Below are positions 1-8,460 of a stretch of 64,000 nucleotides of DNA, one piece after another (position 1 is the stretch's first letter; each line of letters begins with the position of its first letter). The notes beneath the pieces were generated by a model that saw nothing but the letters and a program-made list of their open reading frames with translations, was not told where the DNA came from and did no database searches. Source of the stretch: Haloarcula halophila (GTDB lineage Archaea; Halobacteriota; Halobacteria; Halobacteriales; Haloarculaceae); assembly GCF_029278565.1 (NCBI RefSeq), contig NZ_CP119559.1, positions 2,852,001 to 2,916,000 on the forward strand. The letters run 5' to 3'. Position numbers and translations under genes: made by a program.

Positions 1-1038
1 TCGATAGCGCTGGACCGCCTCTCGACTCTCGACCCGGAAACTCTCGCCCTCGTCGAGCCGCTGCTGGACGCGGTCGCTCGCGCCGTGGACCGACAGGAGG
101 CGTGCGCCGTCGACGACGCCGCTCGCCGGTCCAGGACGGGTTCTGACGGTCTCTGCGCTGTCTTCGGCCCGCCAGCGGAGACTGTCGAGCAGTTCCTCCC
201 GTGGCCCCCATTCGTCGGCCGTCTGCTCGGGCGGCAGTCCGGATTGGCGTTGCTCTACGTCTGCGGCCAGCGTCTCCTGTGCGCTCCGGAGCACGGCCTC
301 GACCGTTCCCACATCAGCAGGGAGCGACTCGGTAAACCGTTCGGCGAGGTGCCGGGCGCTGTCGAGGCGTGCCTGGACCGACTCGATCTCCTCGCCCCAT
401 TCGGCCACCGTCAGGAGCGTCCCGCCGTGGGAGACGTGGACGCGGTCTTCGTCCGTCGCATGCTCCAGTGTCTCCTCGATCTCACCGTGGACGACCGCGG
501 CCCTGACCGGATCGTCGCCGACGTACTCGTACTGCTCGCGGAACGACCGGGCCGACGAGACGGCCTCGCTGCGCTCCCGGCGTAGCTCCGGCACGGTCCG
601 CCCATCGGTGACGAACGCCCACCCTTCTGCGGCGTACCGGGCCCGCTCGCGGGCCTGTCGGAGCGACGTGAGCGCGGTGAGTTCCGTCGATGCTTGCAGG
701 GCCTCGTCGAGGTTGGCTCGCGCGTCGGCGGCGGCCGAGGTGAGGTGGCCTCGGATGTGCCCGTTCGGGATGTCGTCGGGACCGAGCGGTGTCGGGAGTT
801 CCGACAGCAGCGACGTCGTTCTGGACCGTTCGGCTTCGAGGTGTGCCGTCCCGATGTCGACCGGGACCGACGGCGGGACGGGCCGGTCGGGATACTCGTC
901 GTCCTCGACGTCGGGGAAGCCGTAGGTACTGATCCGTGGCTCCTCGCTGTCGGTGACGTTGTCGAGTGCCGAACAGCCGGCGAGCGCGCCGACGCCGACG
1001 AGCGAGAGGAACCCGCGGCGGGTCGTGGTATCCCGCAT
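1..1038 (-). CDS. Tat-exported lipoprotein, partial (C-terminus outside window)
   Basis: Reading from the ATG at 1038, the frame stays open to base 1, so the 3' end is missing. The N-terminus has twin arginines followed by FLSLVGVGALAGCS, a Tat signal with a lipobox Cys at about residue 22. This predicts folded export and lipid anchoring on the outer face of the membrane. The remaining roughly 320 residues are acidic, rich in Ala, Glu and Arg and probably mostly helical; I recognise no enzyme motif. The start overlaps the stop of the upstream lipoprotein gene by one base (TGATG), so the two are probably translationally coupled and may act together. Function unknown. Confidence 0.8.
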   Translation of the reverse strand, partial: MRDTTTRRGFLSLVGVGALAGCSALDNVTDSEEPRISTYGFPDVEDDEYPDRPVPPSVPVDIGTAHLEAERSRTTSLLSELPTPLGPDDIPNGHIRGHLTSAAADARANLDEALQASTELTALTSLRQARERARYAAEGWAFVTDGRTVPELRRERSEAVSSARSFREQYEYVGDDPVRAAVVHGEIEETLEHATDEDRVHVSHGGTLLTVAEWGEEIESVQARLDSARHLAERFTESLPADVGTVEAVLRSAQETLAADVEQRQSGLPPEQTADEWGPREELLDSLRWRAEDSAETVRTRPGPASGVVDGARLLSVHGASDRVQQRLDEGESFRVESREAVQRYR

Positions 1039-1784
1039 CAGGCGTCACCTCCCGATGTCGTCTCGGTGGACCCGGAGCCGGATTCGGCGACGGTCGTCGC
1101 CTCGCCATCACCGCTTTCGGCGGTCCCAGCGTCCGACTCGTCCCCGCTGTGCTCCGGGGCCATCTCCGGCCCCCGGTTGCACGTCCCCGACCCGACCGAC
1201 GAGCCGTGGCTGTTGATCTCGTCCTCGTCGAGTGGGGCCGGGATGCGGATGAGCCGTGCCTCGACGACCCGGTTCTCGACCGCACAGGCCTCGTTGTACG
1301 GGCGGATCGTCCGGGCGTAGTCGGTTTCGATGTCGTCGGGCGACCAGGAGACGCTACACAGCGTCAGCTCGAAACACTCCTCGACGCGGTTGGTCTCTAA
1401 ATACAGCGTCTCGCTCGCGAAGTCGGTGGCGTCGAGAAACGCAGTGACCCGCTCCTTCCCGTCGATGTCGGCGACGGCCACGCGGTCCGCGCGTTCGGGC
1501 GAATCGACGAGCGTCGACGCGATGTGGAGCCGTCGGTCGTCGGGGTCGGGCCGCTCGCCGTCCCCGTCCGGGTCGGTGAGCCAGATCGGCGGCCGTTCGC
1601 TGTCGGTCCGGAGGACCACGCTGTCGGGGTCGGTCGCGCGGCCGCTATCGGGCGGGGCGTCGTCGCGTTCGCCGGCCGTCGCTGTGCTACTCGCCGAACC
1701 GCCCGTCAGCCCGCTACACCCGGCCAGGGCGGCTGCGATGCCTGCGGCTCCGTGGAGGAAACGCCGTCGCGTTGGAGGGACCAT
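1038..1784 (-). CDS. Tat-exported lipoprotein, unknown function
   Basis: This is a 248-residue protein. I chose the ATG at 1784 because it places RRRFLHGAAGIAAALAGCSG at the N-terminus, a Tat signal with lipobox Cys at about residue 23. Longer in-frame starts would bury this signal behind about 39 basic residues. After the Cys comes a low-complexity Ser/Thr/Gly/Asp spacer, then a domain of about 150 residues with several Cys (CFELTLCSV and a later Cys). The last 60 residues are again low-complexity Asp/Gly/Glu/Ser. It overlaps the next lipoprotein gene by one base. No family recognised; a surface-anchored partner of the downstream lipoprotein is an inference from the operon. Confidence 0.8.
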   Translation of the reverse strand: MVPPTRRRFLHGAAGIAAALAGCSGLTGGSASSTATAGERDDAPPDSGRATDPDSVVLRTDSERPPIWLTDPDGDGERPDPDDRRLHIASTLVDSPERADRVAVADIDGKERVTAFLDATDFASETLYLETNRVEECFELTLCSVSWSPDDIETDYARTIRPYNEACAVENRVVEARLIRIPAPLDEDEINSHGSSVGSGTCNRGPEMAPEHSGDESDAGTAESGDGEATTVAESGSGSTETTSGGDA

Positions 1785-1875
1785 TGTCTCGCCCTCGACT
1801 GCGAGCGCCAGGGGTATATTCTTCCTGGCTCGGCGATGGGCCGTGTTTTTGTCCGCTCGGTCCCTGGAAGCGGGT

Positions 1876-2574
1876 ATGTGTGGCCGGTACAGCCTGTTCA
1901 CGCCGCCCGACGAGATCGAGCGCCGGTTCGGAGCGACCTTCGAGGCACCGTTCGAGCCGACCTACAACGCCGCGCCGAGCCAGTCGCTCCCGGTCGTCAC
2001 CAGCGATGCTCCCGAGACCATCCAGCGGATGGAGTGGGGGCTGATCCCCTCGTGGGCCGAGGACCGCTCCGAACACGGCCACATCAACGCTCGCGCCGAG
2101 ACAGTCGAGGATCGGGCGTCGTTCGCGGACGCCTACGAGGCGCGCCGGTGTCTGGTCCCCGCCGACGGATTCTACGAGTGGGTCGACCGCGAGGGCGGCA
2201 AACAACCGTACCGGGTCGCACTGCCGGAGGACGAACTCTTCGCGATGGCCGGCCTCTACGAGCGCTGGCGCCCGCCACAGCGACAGACCGGGCTCGGCGA
2301 GTTCGGTGCGAGCGGCGAGGGCGGCGAGGACGACGTCGTCGAGACGTTCACGATCCTGACGACCGAGCCGAACGACGTGGTCGCACGGCTCCACCACCGG
2401 ATGGCCGTCGTCCTGGCACCCGAGGAGGAGTCGACGTGGCTCGCGGGCGAGGCCGACGACCGCGCGGCCGTGCTCGACCCCTACGACGGGCCGATGCGGA
2501 GCTACCCGGTCTCGACGGCGGTCAACAGCCCTGGCAACGACCACCCGGGACTGATCGAGGAAGTCGACGCGTAG
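1876..2574 (+). CDS. SRAP-domain protein (YedK/HMCES family)
   Basis: This 232-residue protein begins MCGRYSLF. In this family the initiator Met is removed and Cys2 becomes the catalytic N-terminus, which fixes the start at 1876. Further family motifs are YNAAPSQ (about 30-36), WGLIPSW (54-60), INARAET (70-76), GFYEW (99-103) and the HHRM element near 175. In bacteria and eukaryotes SRAP proteins form a covalent thiazolidine link to abasic sites in single-stranded DNA, shielding them from cleavage. The same role here is inferred from the intact active-site residues. An insertion rich in Gly, Glu and Asp lies near 138-152. Single gene, divergent from the lipoprotein pair. Confidence 0.93.
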   Translation: MCGRYSLFTPPDEIERRFGATFEAPFEPTYNAAPSQSLPVVTSDAPETIQRMEWGLIPSWAEDRSEHGHINARAETVEDRASFADAYEARRCLVPADGFYEWVDREGGKQPYRVALPEDELFAMAGLYERWRPPQRQTGLGEFGASGEGGEDDVVETFTILTTEPNDVVARLHHRMAVVLAPEEESTWLAGEADDRAAVLDPYDGPMRSYPVSTAVNSPGNDHPGLIEEVDA

Positions 2575-2629
2575 GAACCCACAGTATTCTGGTGGGTTGC
2601 TTACCGGCCCGACTGGGCTACGGCAGTGT

Positions 2630-3559
2630 ATGCAGACATCGGTCGAGCCAGAGCCCGAGGGTCCAGTCGCCACAAGCGTGACAGATCTCGTCGGCGAGAC
2701 GCCGCTGGTCCGTCTCGACGCCTTCGCCGAGAACCTCTACGGGAAATACGAGGCAGCAAACCCCTACTCGGTCAAAGACCGGATCGCACTGTACATGATC
2801 GAGGCCGCCGCCGAGTCGGGCGCGCTCCCGCCGGACGGCACCGTCGTCGAGGCGACGAGCGGTAACACCGGGATCGGGCTGGCGATGGTCGCGGCCGCGC
2901 GGGGCTACGACTGCGTGTTGACGATGCCCGAGTCGATGAGCGAGGAGCGCCGACGCCTGCTGTCGGCGCTGGGCGCGGAGCTCGAACTCACGCCCGCCGA
3001 CGACGGGATGGGCGGCGCGATCGACCGGGCCGACGAACTCGCAGCGGCCGAGGACGCCGTCCGTGCCCGTCAGTTCGAGAACGCGGCGAACCCCCGCGCT
3101 CATCGGGAGACGACCGGCCCGGAGATCTGGCGTGACACCGACGGCGCGGTCGACGCCGTCGTCGCCGGCGTCGGGACCGGCGGGACGATCACCGGCATCT
3201 CGGAGTATATCAAAGAGCGACAGGGTGCCGCCCTCACGTCGGTCGCCGTCGAGCCCGAGTCCTCGCAGTTGCTCTCGAACGACGACCCCGACAGCCACGA
3301 CATCCAGGGGATCGGCCCCGGCTTCGTCCCGGACATCCTCCGGACGGAGCTACTTGACGAGGTCAGGACCGCGAGTGCCGAGCAGTCCCGGACGGCGGCC
3401 CGGCGACTGGCCAGCGAGGAAGGGCTGATGGTCGGTATCTCCTCCGGGGCGGCGCTACACGCCGCGACGGCCTACGCCGAGGACAACCCCGGAGAGACGG
3501 TCGTCGCCGTCCTGCCGGACACGGGCGAGCGGTACCTCTCGACGGAGCTGTGGGCCTGA
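2630..3559 (+). CDS. cysK: Cysteine synthase, PLP-dependent
   Basis: This 309-residue fold-type II PLP enzyme is expected to make cysteine from O-acetylserine (or a related activated serine) and sulfide. Visible motifs are SVKDR (Lys49, the PLP Schiff base), TSGNTG (76-81, substrate/PLP loop) and GVGTGGTITG (phosphate-binding loop); a late GISSG segment holds the serine that usually contacts the PLP ring nitrogen. Length fits the CysK/CysM family. The ATG at 2630 is preferred over an upstream in-frame TTG because the region between is not conserved-looking. Whether acetylserine or phosphoserine is used cannot be decided here. Stands alone on the + strand. Confidence 0.93.
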   Translation: MQTSVEPEPEGPVATSVTDLVGETPLVRLDAFAENLYGKYEAANPYSVKDRIALYMIEAAAESGALPPDGTVVEATSGNTGIGLAMVAAARGYDCVLTMPESMSEERRRLLSALGAELELTPADDGMGGAIDRADELAAAEDAVRARQFENAANPRAHRETTGPEIWRDTDGAVDAVVAGVGTGGTITGISEYIKERQGAALTSVAVEPESSQLLSNDDPDSHDIQGIGPGFVPDILRTELLDEVRTASAEQSRTAARRLASEEGLMVGISSGAALHAATAYAEDNPGETVVAVLPDTGERYLSTELWA

Positions 3560-3565
3560 GACCCC

Positions 3566-3982
3566 TCAGCGGACGAAGTCGTGTGCGCTCTCGTCTTTCG
3601 AGAGCGGCCGGGTGTCGTCGCCGTCGGCGAAGGCTTCGCCCGCCAACAGGAGGTAGATCGAACCCCCGGCGGAGACAGCCAGTCCCACCAGCGGGACGCC
3701 GACGCCGGTCCCGCCCAGAAGCGGCGTGATCTGGAGGACGGCAACGCCGGCGAACGCGACGATACCGAGGGTCCGCCCCCACCCCTTCCGGAGCACGATC
3801 CCGATGCCAGCGGGGAGGAGGACGGTACCGGCGACAGTCTGGGCGGCGGCGAACGCCACTGCCGGGAGCGATCCCAGGGCAAAGAGGAGCGCTGTCACCC
3901 CGGATACGGCTTGGAGGAACCCGAGACCGACGGCGAGTGCGCCCACGACGGACACCCCTGGATCGGTACCTGGACGTGCCAT
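3566..3982 (-). CDS. Small four-helix membrane protein
   Basis: This 138-residue protein is almost entirely hydrophobic, with about four transmembrane segments (roughly 10-34, 38-62, 70-88 and 94-115) and a short charged C-terminal tail ending in DESAHDFVR. Gly and Ala are abundant in the helices. No catalytic or transport motif is recognisable. It is convergent with cysK, with only 6 nt between the stops, and is followed on its 5' side by an oppositely ordered gap of about 60 nt before aIF2-beta. Function unknown. Confidence 0.7.
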   Translation of the reverse strand: MARPGTDPGVSVVGALAVGLGFLQAVSGVTALLFALGSLPAVAFAAAQTVAGTVLLPAGIGIVLRKGWGRTLGIVAFAGVAVLQITPLLGGTGVGVPLVGLAVSAGGSIYLLLAGEAFADGDDTRPLSKDESAHDFVR

Positions 3983-4045
3983 ACGCCGGTTTCATACACC
4001 GGTCGGTAAGTGTCTTGTCACGAACGGTCGGGAGAACGAGCGGGG

Positions 4046-4657
4046 TTACTGGACGCGACCGAACGCGAGCGTCCCGCTGATGGACTCGATGTAGGCGGTG
4101 ACGACCTGCCCCTCGCGGGCACCGGAGACGAAGATGGTGTACTTGCCCTTCTCGGCGACGCCGTCGCCCTCGCGGCCGGTACCGGTGATCTTGACCTCGT
4201 AGGTCTCGCCCTCTTCGAGGGTCGGACGGTCGTGTTGTTGGGTGGAACTCCCGCCTTTCGCGACCGGGCGGAAGGCACCACAGGCCTGACAGCGGAGCAT
4301 GTCGACGCCGTCCTCGGTCTTGAGGACGGTGTCGGGAAGGCCACACTCCGAACAGGTGACGTACTCGGCGACGTAGGCGTCGATGGCGGCCTGGAAGTCA
4401 GCGATGTCGAACGAGCCGTTGTAGCGGGCCTCGTTGCCGTCGAACTGGCCGTTGGTCCCGAACTCCCGCTGGATCGCGCGGTGGAGGTGACGCGACTCCC
4501 GGGAGAGGGCGTCGGCGATGGCGCCGAGGTTCGTCAGTCGTGTGAACGCCCCGTCTGTCTGTCCCTCGGGGTCGGGGACCGAGAGCCGTTCGCCGGCCTC
4601 TCTGGGCTGGTCCGGCAGTACGTCGTACGCTCGGTCGAGTGCCTGCTCGTAGTTCAT
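4046..4657 (-). CDS. eif2b: Translation initiation factor aIF2 subunit beta with C-terminal TRAM domain
   Basis: This 203-residue factor is part of the heterotrimeric aIF2 that brings initiator Met-tRNA to the ribosome. The N-terminal helical and alpha/beta domain spans about 1-100. A C4 zinc ribbon follows (Cys102, Cys105, Cys123, Cys126). A TRAM-type RNA-binding beta-barrel occupies about 144-203; as far as I know this fusion is usual in haloarchaea. The ATG at 4657 gives the normal N-terminus MNYEQALDRA; a start 18 nt upstream is possible but unlikely. The alpha subunit gene lies far away at 61.3 kb, next to ribosomal protein genes. Confidence 0.95.
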   Translation of the reverse strand: MNYEQALDRAYDVLPDQPREAGERLSVPDPEGQTDGAFTRLTNLGAIADALSRESRHLHRAIQREFGTNGQFDGNEARYNGSFDIADFQAAIDAYVAEYVTCSECGLPDTVLKTEDGVDMLRCQACGAFRPVAKGGSSTQQHDRPTLEEGETYEVKITGTGREGDGVAEKGKYTIFVSGAREGQVVTAYIESISGTLAFGRVQ

Positions 4658-4719
4658 ACGGAATCCTGTGGCCACAGACGTAAAGCGTCTCTGTGAGGAG
4701 TGGTGACAGACGCCTGCCG

Positions 4720-5688
4720 TTACGGTTCCAGGACGACCTTCCCGCTGGAGGCGCGGCTCTCGATGTGCTCGTGGGCCGCGGCGGCGTCGGCTAACGCGAA
4801 CGTCTCGCCGACGATCACTTCCAGATCGCCGCTTGCCAGCCCCTCCTGGAGGTCCGGAACCGCCGCCATCACCCGTTGTGGCTCGTGGACGAGGCCGCGA
4901 CCGAGGTGGTAGCCGATGGCTCGCTGGTTGGCGAACAGGAGGTCGCTGGTCGAGAGCGATCCCGGGCGACCGCTCGCGGCTCCGTAGACGACCATCCGGC
5001 CGAACTGCCGCAGTGCGTCCAGCGACTCGCTCGACGTGTCGCCGCCGACGCCGTCTAACACCAGGTCGACGCCGTGCTCGGTCTCGGCGTGGACCGCCTC
5101 GACGAAGTCGTCCTCGGTGTAGTTGATCGGGTGGTCACAGCCCAACCGCTCCGCGAGCCCGAGTTTCTCGGCCGTACTGGCGGTCCCGAACACCTCCGCG
5201 CCCGCCCGACTGGCCAGTTGGACCGCGGCCGTCCCGACGCCGCCGGCGGCCGCGTGGATCAGCACCGACTCCTCCCCCTCTAGCTCGCCCCACTCGAACA
5301 GACAGTTGTGGGCGGTCAGGAACTGGACGGGAAAGCCCGCGGCCTCGGTCAGGCTCATCTCGCCGGGGATGGGGAACGTGAGCTGTGGATCGGCCAACGC
5401 GTACTCGGCGTAGCCGCCCTCGTCGACCAGCGCGACGACGCGGTCCCCCTCGTCGAGCCCCACGTCCTCGCCGACGGCGTCGATCCGACCGGCGACCTCC
5501 ATCCCGGGGACGTAGGGCGGCTCCGGTCCACCCTCGTAGTGGCCCCGCCGCTGCATGATGTCCGCGAAGTTGATGCCCGCCGCTTCGACCTCGATCCGGA
5601 GCTGGCCCGGCCCCGGCTCGGGAACGGCCCGCTCTGTCACCGACAGTCCCTCGCGGCCGCCGAACTCGGTCACTTCGATAGCATCCAT
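4720..5688 (-). CDS. qor: NADPH:quinone oxidoreductase (zinc-less MDR family)
   Basis: A 322-residue medium-chain reductase of the quinone oxidoreductase branch. The N-terminal GroES-like domain contains GINFADIMQRRGHY (about 54-67). The Rossmann domain carries HAAAGGVGTAAVQLA (about 145-160), the NADPH-binding motif. The structural zinc-binding cysteines of alcohol dehydrogenases are absent, as expected for this branch. Likely role: cytosolic reduction of quinones or enone aldehydes with NADPH. It ends about 60 nt before the aIF2-beta gene on the same strand but need not be co-transcribed with it. Confidence 0.9.
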   Translation of the reverse strand: MDAIEVTEFGGREGLSVTERAVPEPGPGQLRIEVEAAGINFADIMQRRGHYEGGPEPPYVPGMEVAGRIDAVGEDVGLDEGDRVVALVDEGGYAEYALADPQLTFPIPGEMSLTEAAGFPVQFLTAHNCLFEWGELEGEESVLIHAAAGGVGTAAVQLASRAGAEVFGTASTAEKLGLAERLGCDHPINYTEDDFVEAVHAETEHGVDLVLDGVGGDTSSESLDALRQFGRMVVYGAASGRPGSLSTSDLLFANQRAIGYHLGRGLVHEPQRVMAAVPDLQEGLASGDLEVIVGETFALADAAAAHEHIESRASSGKVVLEP

Positions 5689-5751
5689 AGTCTATCGAAC
5701 CGTCGCCATGCCCCTCAACCCTTCTGAACGGCGAGCAACGCTGTCCGGGTT

Positions 5752-6852
5752 TCAACACTCCCCAAGCGGAATCCGGAGGCCGTCGCCGGCCCGCTCGACG
5801 GTCGTTCCGAACGGTCCCGAGAGCGTCCGCATCCGCTCGCGGAGCCACTGTGCGGCCGTCTCACTCGCCGCACCGACCGCCGAGTCGTCGATCTCGACCG
5901 GTACCAGGCGCAACGCCCGGAGGGTTCCGTCGGCGACGACCAGTTCGAACAGGAAGCTCCGGTCGTTGTGGAGTCCCTCCTTGATCAGGTAGTCGTCGAC
6001 GTAGTCCCCGGCGTCGTAGATGATCGGTCGACCGCGGTAGGTCTCGACCCCCTGGATCACGTGGGCGCTGTGGCCGTGGACAACGTCGACGCCGCGGTCG
6101 ATCAGCCAGCGGGCGACCCGCTGTTGCCCCTCCGAGGGCCTGACCTCCCAGTTCGGCCCCCAGTGCAACGTCGCCACGAGCAGGTCCGGATCCCGTTCCC
6201 TGGCTCGGGCCAGTGCGGCGTCGACCCGCCGTTTCGACAGCGGATCGCCCGTCGACAGCGTCGTGAACGCCGTTCCGGGACTGTCCCCGCGGGCGGCGTA
6301 CAGCGGCGCCTGGTCGGTCAACGCGACGACCGCGATCTCGATCCCGCCGACGGTCACCGTCGCCGGTGTGAACGCGGCGGTCCGGTCGCTGCCCGCGCCG
6401 GCCGTCGCGATCCCGGCGGCTTCGAGGTGCGTGACGGTATCGCGGAGCGCTTGCGGCCCGAAATCGAGCAGGTGGTTGTTCGCCAGGCCCGCGACACTCG
6501 TCCCCGCTGCGTCGAGTGCCGGGACGGCCCACTCCGGCTCGGCACGGAAGTAGAACCCTCGGCCGGGCGTGCGCTGCCCTCGGTCGGAGACACAACACTC
6601 CAGGTTCAGGACGAGACCGTCGAGCGCGCGCAGGCGGTCGATCGTCGATCCCCAGACGCCGACCGGATCGCCGTCGCGCCAGGTCTCGTCGACGTTCCGG
6701 CCGAGCATCACGTCCCCGGCGAACCCGATCCGGACCGGGCCGTCGCTCTCGACGGGCGGCGGGCACGTGGGCTCGGGAACGCGGCCGAGACAGCCAGCGA
6801 TCCCGGTTCCGGACAGCACCGACGCCAGGAACGCACGACGGGTCGGCTGCAC
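5752..6852 (-). CDS. CapA-family metallophosphatase-fold lipoprotein
   Basis: A GTG at 6852 starts a 366-residue protein directly with VQPTRRAFLASVLSGTGIAGC, a Tat lipobox signal; ATG candidates further upstream would bury the signal. The domain matches the CapA (PGA_cap) family: IGFAGDVMLGRN near residue 45, LNLECCVSD, LANNHLLDFG, LHWGPNW (about 230-236) and HGHSAHVIQG. These are the usual metal-binding Asp, Asn and His motifs of the calcineurin-like fold. Bacterial CapA takes part in poly-gamma-glutamate synthesis or export. No capBC genes are present here, so the substrate is unknown. Expected location is the outer face of the cell membrane. Confidence 0.85.
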   Translation of the reverse strand: MQPTRRAFLASVLSGTGIAGCLGRVPEPTCPPPVESDGPVRIGFAGDVMLGRNVDETWRDGDPVGVWGSTIDRLRALDGLVLNLECCVSDRGQRTPGRGFYFRAEPEWAVPALDAAGTSVAGLANNHLLDFGPQALRDTVTHLEAAGIATAGAGSDRTAAFTPATVTVGGIEIAVVALTDQAPLYAARGDSPGTAFTTLSTGDPLSKRRVDAALARARERDPDLLVATLHWGPNWEVRPSEGQQRVARWLIDRGVDVVHGHSAHVIQGVETYRGRPIIYDAGDYVDDYLIKEGLHNDRSFLFELVVADGTLRALRLVPVEIDDSAVGAASETAAQWLRERMRTLSGPFGTTVERAGDGLRIPLGEC

Positions 6853-7103
6853 AGGCGTCTTTCGCCGCCGTCGGTCTTGAACCCAGTGGACAAACCCGAC
6901 GCCGCTTTCGGACGGTGATTCGGTACAAACTGTTATGCGTCTCCCAGCACGTCTCCACGTGTGAAAGGACACGGGGGCGGCACGAACTGGGGGCGATCGA
7001 GCGATGGAACACTGCTATCCATCCGTTCGGAGAGCGTATCGAACACGGTCCGCCAGGACCGGCCGAAGGCTGTCAGTCGCCGGCCGGGAGGAACTGACGC
7101 TCG

Positions 7104-7370
7104 ATGAGCCTCGAACAGCACGTGACCGTCGCGATCGCACACGCGATCGCCGAGAGCGAGGGACGAGCGCCACACCGACTGGGCTACTCACTGGCGAACT
7201 ACGTCGACACCGACGCCATCGAGCGGTTGGCACAGATGGACAACCACGAGTGGGAACTGACGTTCTCGGTCCCCGGCCACGAGGTCACGCTCGACGGTGA
7301 CGGAACGATCACCCTCGACGGTGACGTCGTCAGCCAACCGGACCGTGGTGAGTTCGGCGAGGGAGACTGA
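7104..7370 (+). CDS. Single-domain HalOD1 protein
   Basis: This 88-residue protein consists of one halobacterial output domain (HalOD1). It shows the AIAHAIAESEG helix, the YSLANYVDTDAIERL element, and a C-terminal beta hairpin (SVPGHEVTLDGDGTITL). HalOD1 is normally found at the end of response regulators or PAS proteins, or alone as here. Its target is not known. No kinase or receiver is adjacent, so the protein may act as a free output or adaptor domain (inference). Confidence 0.8.
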   Translation: MSLEQHVTVAIAHAIAESEGRAPHRLGYSLANYVDTDAIERLAQMDNHEWELTFSVPGHEVTLDGDGTITLDGDVVSQPDRGEFGEGD

Positions 7371-7389
7371 CCGTCCGGCGGGGTCGTGC

Positions 7390-8460
7390 CTACCTGACTG
7401 TGATGACGTGTGCGTCCTCGGGTGCGAACGTGACGGTCGCCGTCCCCGTGGGCGGTGATCGGGTCCGGAGCCGGAGCGGTCGGCCGCCCCAGTCGAGGTG
7501 GACGCGGGTCGTCTCGCCGAGGAACTCCGCGCTGGTCACCGTCGTCGACAGCGCGTTCGGTCCGTCGCCGACGGCGAGTCGCTCCGGCCGGACACAGAAC
7601 GTGATCTCGTCACCGCGAGTAGCCGCCCCCTCCAGTCCGACCGTCAGCGTCTCCTCGCCGACCGACACGTCCGCGACCCGCCCGTCGGCGGTCTCACGGA
7701 GGTCGGTCACCGTTCCTTCGATGACGTTGTTGTCGCCGATGAAGTCCGCGACGAACGGCGTCGTCGGCCGCCGATAGATCTCGCGGGGCGGGCCGACCTG
7801 CTCGGGGGTTCCGTCCCGCATCACCGCGACTCGGTCGGAGATCGCCAGCGCCTCCTCCTGATCGTGGGTGACGTAGACGGTCGTGATCCCCAGTTCCTGC
7901 TGGATCTCCCGGACCTGGACCCGGAGCCGTTCGCGGAGTTTCGCGTCCAGTGCGCTCATCGGCTCGTCCAACAGCAGGATCTCCGGACCCGGTGCCAGCG
8001 CACGGGCGATCGCGACACGCTGTTGTTGCCCGCCCGAGAGCGTGTCGGGGTCCCGATCGGCCATCCCCGGCAGGTCGACCAACTCCAGGAGCTCCCGGAC
8101 GCGTTCGCTGTCACTGACCCCGCCCGGCGGCTCGGCGAAGTTGAGCCCGTAGGCGACGTTCTCGCCGACGCTCATGTGTGGGAACAGTGCGTAGCTCTGG
8201 AAGACGACGCCGACGTTGCGCTCCTCGGGCGGGACGCCGGTGACCGACGCCCCGTCGAAGCGGACGACCCCGTCGGTCGGTCGCTCGAACCCCGCCAACA
8301 GCCGGAGCGTCGTCGTCTTCCCACAGCCCGAGGGGCCGACGAGCGTGAAGAACTCGCCGTCGCGGATCGACAGGGAGAGTTCCGAGACGGCCGTGGTCTC
8401 GCCGTACCGCTTTCTCACGCCGTCGAGTTCGACGGCCGGTTCAGAAGCCAACGTCTTCAC
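7390..8460 (-). CDS. ABC transporter ATP-binding protein (MalK/PotA-like, with TOBE domain)
   Basis: A 356-residue ATPase with Walker A GPSGCGKTT (42-50), Q-loop in VVFQSYALFPHM, signature LSGGQQQR, Walker B ILLLDEP and switch His in YVTHDQEEAL. A C-terminal TOBE-type regulatory domain starts at about residue 240. It powers the fused permease encoded immediately upstream, which it overlaps by 20 nt. Start choice is open: GTG at 8460, or TTG at 8451, which has a GGAGGT about 7 nt upstream inside the permease gene. The TTG looks better placed for re-initiation. The family moves spermidine, iron, thiamine, sulfate or sugars; nothing here decides the substrate. Confidence 0.92.
   Translation of the reverse strand: MKTLASEPAVELDGVRKRYGETTAVSELSLSIRDGEFFTLVGPSGCGKTTTLRLLAGFERPTDGVVRFDGASVTGVPPEERNVGVVFQSYALFPHMSVGENVAYGLNFAEPPGGVSDSERVRELLELVDLPGMADRDPDTLSGGQQQRVAIARALAPGPEILLLDEPMSALDAKLRERLRVQVREIQQELGITTVYVTHDQEEALAISDRVAVMRDGTPEQVGPPREIYRRPTTPFVADFIGDNNVIEGTVTDLRETADGRVADVSVGEETLTVGLEGAATRGDEITFCVRPERLAVGDGPNALSTTVTSAEFLGETTRVHLDWGGRPLRLRTRSPPTGTATVTFAPEDAHVITVR

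Noticed and set aside
6853-7103. Candidate ORFs between the CapA-like gene and the HalOD1 gene
   Set aside because: The frames are Arg/Ser-rich shadows without family resemblance; the GTG at 6852 leaves this region as a promoter zone.
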